Shown piece by piece: positions 61,628-64,000 of a DNA stretch of 64,000 nucleotides (positions within the stretch are counted from its first letter, which is position 1; every line of letters begins with the position of its first letter). A program made the position numbers and the translations under genes. The DNA comes from Negadavirga shengliensis. Its GTDB lineage: Bacteria > Bacteroidota > Bacteroidia > Cytophagales > Cyclobacteriaceae. The notes under the pieces are model-generated. The model had not been told where the DNA came from, made no database searches, and saw only the letters and a list, made by a program, of their open reading frames with translations. Location: NCBI RefSeq assembly GCF_042652345.1, contig NZ_JBHSJJ010000001.1, positions 434,001 through 498,000 on the forward strand, given 5' to 3'.

Positions 61628-63736
61628 ATGGCTATTTCAGAACAAACTTTTAAACATGTAGATTATCTGTGGGATGATGAGAAAGCAGATGCTTTAGGTG
61701 ATGATCAGGTAGCCCTACTATTGTACCGATCTAATATTCTGGGTGCGGATCTGAGAATTACCAATTATGGCGGTGGCAATACCAGTTGCAAGACCATCGA
61801 AAAGGATCCCTTGACAAAAAAAGAAACCGAGGTTATGTGGATCAAGGGTTCCGGGGGCGATATAGGCACGCTAAAAAGAAGCGGTCTTGCGGGTCTATAC
61901 ATGGATAAATTGCTTTCCCTGAAGAACGTGTACCGGGGCCTGGAATTCGAGGACGAAATGGTTGCGCTTTTCAATCACTGTATCTATGACCTGGATTCCA
62001 AAGCACCCTCCATCGACACGCCGTTGCATGCGTTTCTCCCATTTAAACACATAGACCACCTCCATCCTGATGCGGCCATTGCCATAGCCGCATCCAAAGA
62101 CGGGGAAAAAATCACAAAGGAACTTTTTGACGGGGAAATAGCCTGGGTGCCCTGGCAAAGACCCGGTTTCGACCTCGCGCTGAAATTGGATAAAGCCCTT
62201 AAGGAAAATCCGGGCATCAGAGGCATTATGCTGGGGGGCCACGGCCTGTTTACCTGGGGAGACACTTCGTATGAATGCTATATCAACAGCTTAGAGGTGA
62301 TTGATAAAGCCTCCCAATATTTAGAAGACAATTACGGCAAAAAACGCCCTGTGTTCGGCGGCCAAAAGATCCAATCGGTGGACAGCGGCAAAAGGAAGGA
62401 TCAGGCTGCCAAAATTGCTCCTCACCTGCGGGGGCTGGCCTCCAGCTTTAACAGGATGGTAGGACATTTTACGGATGACGAGAGGGTGCTTGAGTTCATC
62501 AATAGCAATGATCTTGACAAACTGGCTCCTTTGGGTACCAGCTGCCCTGATCATTTCCTTCGTACCAAGATACGTCCGCTCGTATTGGACATCCCTGCTG
62601 ACCAAGACCTTAACGATATCTCCTCCATTAAATCTTATTTGGAAGAGGAGTTTAAAAAATACCGGGAATATTATACCCAATATTATGAAGACCATAAAAG
62701 ACACAACAGCCCTGCCATAAGGGATTCCAACCCTGTGATCATCCTTTGGCCGGGAGTGGGCATGTTCTCCTATGCTAAAAACAAGCAAACCGCAAGGGTA
62801 GCCAGCGAATTTTACATCAATGCCATCAATGTAATGAAAGGTGCCGAAGCCATATCCGAGTACGTCTCCTTGCCTTTACAGGAAGCTTTCGACATCGAAT
62901 ATTGGCTGCTTGAGGAAGCCAAACTCCAAAGAATGCCTAAAGAAAAGCCGCTTTCCCGAAAAATCGCTTTTGTAACAGGCGGAGCAGGGGGTATCGGCAA
63001 GGCCATCGCCGACAGATTGGCCGGGGAAGGCGCCTGCGTTTTCATTACCGACATCAACAAAGATAATCTGGATCAGGCCGTGGGAACATACGATCGGGAC
63101 ACGGGAGCCGGTGCCTTGATGGATGTCACCAAAATGGAGGACATTGAAAAAGCTTTCAAAGAAACCATCCTCAAGTTTGGTGGCGTGGACATCATTGTCA
63201 ATTGCGCTGGATTGGCCATATCGAAACCCATTGACCAAACTTCTGAAAAAGACTGGGATATCCTTCAAGACGTGTTGGTAAAGGGTCAGTTTGCCGTTTC
63301 CAAAGCCGGGGTAAGTATCCTGAGGGCACAGAACACAGGCGGCGATATCGTCAACATTGCCAGTAAAAACGCTTTGGTATCCGGACCAAACAACGTAGGA
63401 TACGGTACCGCCAAAGCAGCCCAGGTACATATGAGCCGTCTTTTGGCCGCCGAACTTGGCCCTGATAAAATCCGCGTAAATGTGGTGAACCCTGATGCGG
63501 TGATAGAAGGCAGTAAAATTTGGGAAGGCGCTTGGGCGCAAGGCAGGGCCAAAGCTTATGGCATTAAAGTGGAGGAACTTCCTGCATTTTACGCAAAAAG
63601 AACCATCATGAACGAGATCATCTCTGTGGATGATATCGCCAACGGGGTGTTCGCCTTTGTAGGGGGAGACCTGAGCAAAAGTACCGGAAACATTTTGAAT
63701 GTGGATGGCGGTGTGGCCGCTGCCTTTGTCAGATAA
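61628..63736 (+). CDS. Bifunctional rhamnulose-1-phosphate aldolase / lactaldehyde dehydrogenase (RhaEW/RhaD-SDR type)
   Basis: Two-domain enzyme of 702 residues. The N-terminal class II aldolase (about 20-430) cleaves rhamnulose-1-phosphate to DHAP and L-lactaldehyde; it has the segments NYGGGNTSCKTIEKDPLTKK, HIDHLHPDAAIAIAASKDGE and GIMLGGHGLFTWGDTSYECY. The C-terminal SDR (from about 440) has AFVTGGAGGIGKAIADRLAG and NVGYGTAKAAQVHMSRLLAA and would oxidise the lactaldehyde. Fusion of the two is known in rhamnose catabolism. L-rhamnose isomerase follows 8 bp downstream. Confidence 0.93.
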   Translation: MAISEQTFKHVDYLWDDEKADALGDDQVALLLYRSNILGADLRITNYGGGNTSCKTIEKDPLTKKETEVMWIKGSGGDIGTLKRSGLAGLYMDKLLSLKNVYRGLEFEDEMVALFNHCIYDLDSKAPSIDTPLHAFLPFKHIDHLHPDAAIAIAASKDGEKITKELFDGEIAWVPWQRPGFDLALKLDKALKENPGIRGIMLGGHGLFTWGDTSYECYINSLEVIDKASQYLEDNYGKKRPVFGGQKIQSVDSGKRKDQAAKIAPHLRGLASSFNRMVGHFTDDERVLEFINSNDLDKLAPLGTSCPDHFLRTKIRPLVLDIPADQDLNDISSIKSYLEEEFKKYREYYTQYYEDHKRHNSPAIRDSNPVIILWPGVGMFSYAKNKQTARVASEFYINAINVMKGAEAISEYVSLPLQEAFDIEYWLLEEAKLQRMPKEKPLSRKIAFVTGGAGGIGKAIADRLAGEGACVFITDINKDNLDQAVGTYDRDTGAGALMDVTKMEDIEKAFKETILKFGGVDIIVNCAGLAISKPIDQTSEKDWDILQDVLVKGQFAVSKAGVSILRAQNTGGDIVNIASKNALVSGPNNVGYGTAKAAQVHMSRLLAAELGPDKIRVNVVNPDAVIEGSKIWEGAWAQGRAKAYGIKVEELPAFYAKRTIMNEIISVDDIANGVFAFVGGDLSKSTGNILNVDGGVAAAFVR

Positions 63737-63744
63737 TCCGGGCT

Positions 63745-64000
63745 ATGCGAATCACCACCGATCAAATACAAACTCAGAATGACAAAACTCTCCCTCAGCA
63801 CCGGGAGAGTTTTGATCATTTAAGGCTGATCCTGGAAAGAAAAAATATCGATTCCCAACAAGTCATCGACAAAATCAAAAACTTTCAGGTGGCCATTCCA
63901 AGTTGGGCATTAGGCACGGGGGGAACGCGTTTTGCACGTTTTGCCGGTGGAGGCGAGCCCCGTTCACTGAAGGAAAAAATAGATGATGTGGGCATGCTCC
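63745..64000 (+). CDS. rhaI: L-rhamnose isomerase (RhaI type), 5' end only
   Basis: The first 85 codons of an isomerase converting L-rhamnose to L-rhamnulose. From ATG 63745 it reads MRITTDQIQTQNDKTLPQHR and includes FQVAIPSWALGTGGTRFARF and GGGEPRSLKEKIDDVGML at the window edge. The segment SWALGTGGTRF is a strong mark of the Pseudomonas-type rhamnose isomerase. It is separated by 8 bp from the aldolase/dehydrogenase gene. A strong hairpin (63783-63814) lies inside its first codons. Confidence 0.9.
   Translation, partial: MRITTDQIQTQNDKTLPQHRESFDHLRLILERKNIDSQQVIDKIKNFQVAIPSWALGTGGTRFARFAGGGEPRSLKEKIDDVGML
63783..63818 (+). terminator. Terminator-like hairpin inside the start of rhaI
   Basis: CAAAACTCTCCC-TCAGCACC-GGGAGAGTTTTG is a perfect 12-bp stem followed by ATCATT. 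It has the A-run/T-run design of the other terminators in this window. It lies 46 bp after the aldolase stop but within codons 13-24 of rhaI, so it may act as an attenuator. Confidence 0.55.

Noticed and set aside
1..64000. CRISPR arrays, rRNA and tRNA genes, integrase/att sites, prophage
   Set aside because: No spaced direct-repeat array, rRNA motif, cloverleaf-like tRNA with CCA region, or integrase/phage gene was found in reading both strands. A tRNA scan by program was not possible, so a missed tRNA cannot be excluded.

Overview
The window looks like a chromosomal segment of a Bacteroidota member, most likely a Cyclobacteriaceae-like marine or saline bacterium. The evidence is a SecD-SecF fusion, a SusC/SusD pair with ECF sigma and anti-sigma genes, a DUF2007 protein, BatD, DUF3810, a lipoprotein-type RND efflux set, a GxHH-type IleRS2, and several promoters of the Bacteroidota form TTTG-N19-TAnnTTTG. 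The family-level placement is inference from gene content. I see no rRNA, tRNA or CRISPR array.

Layout. 1-9100, nearly all minus strand: secDF (runs off the left edge), a small secreted protein, udk, rdgB, an fRMsr-type msrC, ribD, a DUF4382 lipoprotein, and a CBM9-like/GHL10-like pair. 9313-15112, plus: a complete RND tripartite efflux operon. 15494-16822: a dGTPase-family gene. 17017-26902, plus: a six-gene polysaccharide-utilisation-type locus (ECF sigma, FecR-type anti-sigma, STN-containing SusC, SusD, two S1 sulfatases) closed by a strong terminator. 26903-29641 is a gene-poor, decayed island. It holds a MITE-like element with terminal inverted repeats, a frameshifted HEPN/nucleotidyltransferase pair, a broken DUF2335 gene with its small upstream partner, other gene fragments and an 11-bp tandem repeat.

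29642-37892: ileS, lspA, a convergent methyltransferase, a small conserved protein, a three-gene signalling cassette (membrane protein, histidine kinase, NarL-type regulator) and a small secreted protein. 37897-41687, minus: psd, a PEGA protein, and the operon CPBP protease-DUF2007-cdsA. 41838-50532: dusB, an EamA transporter, an MscS channel, DUF3810, a NifU-type Fe-S protein, a dicarboxylate/amino acid symporter, aroC and batD. 50670-53623: a small protein, then a ModE-like regulator and modABC with a clear ModE-type palindrome between modE and modA. 53590-58395, minus: MFS transporter, Crp/Fnr regulator, DedA-like protein, GDCCVxC protein and a GMC oxidoreductase.

58800-64000, plus: sugar-acid (arabinonate/xylonate-type) dehydratase, SDR, bifunctional rhamnulose-1-phosphate aldolase/lactaldehyde dehydrogenase, and the start of L-rhamnose isomerase. 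The sulfatase locus and the rhamnose/sugar-acid genes together suggest a degrader of sulfated, deoxysugar-containing polysaccharides such as algal glycans; this is inference. No single gene set here is clearly a new system. The most unusual items are the GxHH signature in IleRS, the MITE and decayed toxin-antitoxin island, the ModE-regulated mod operon without TOBE domains, and the terminator-like hairpin inside the start of rhaI.
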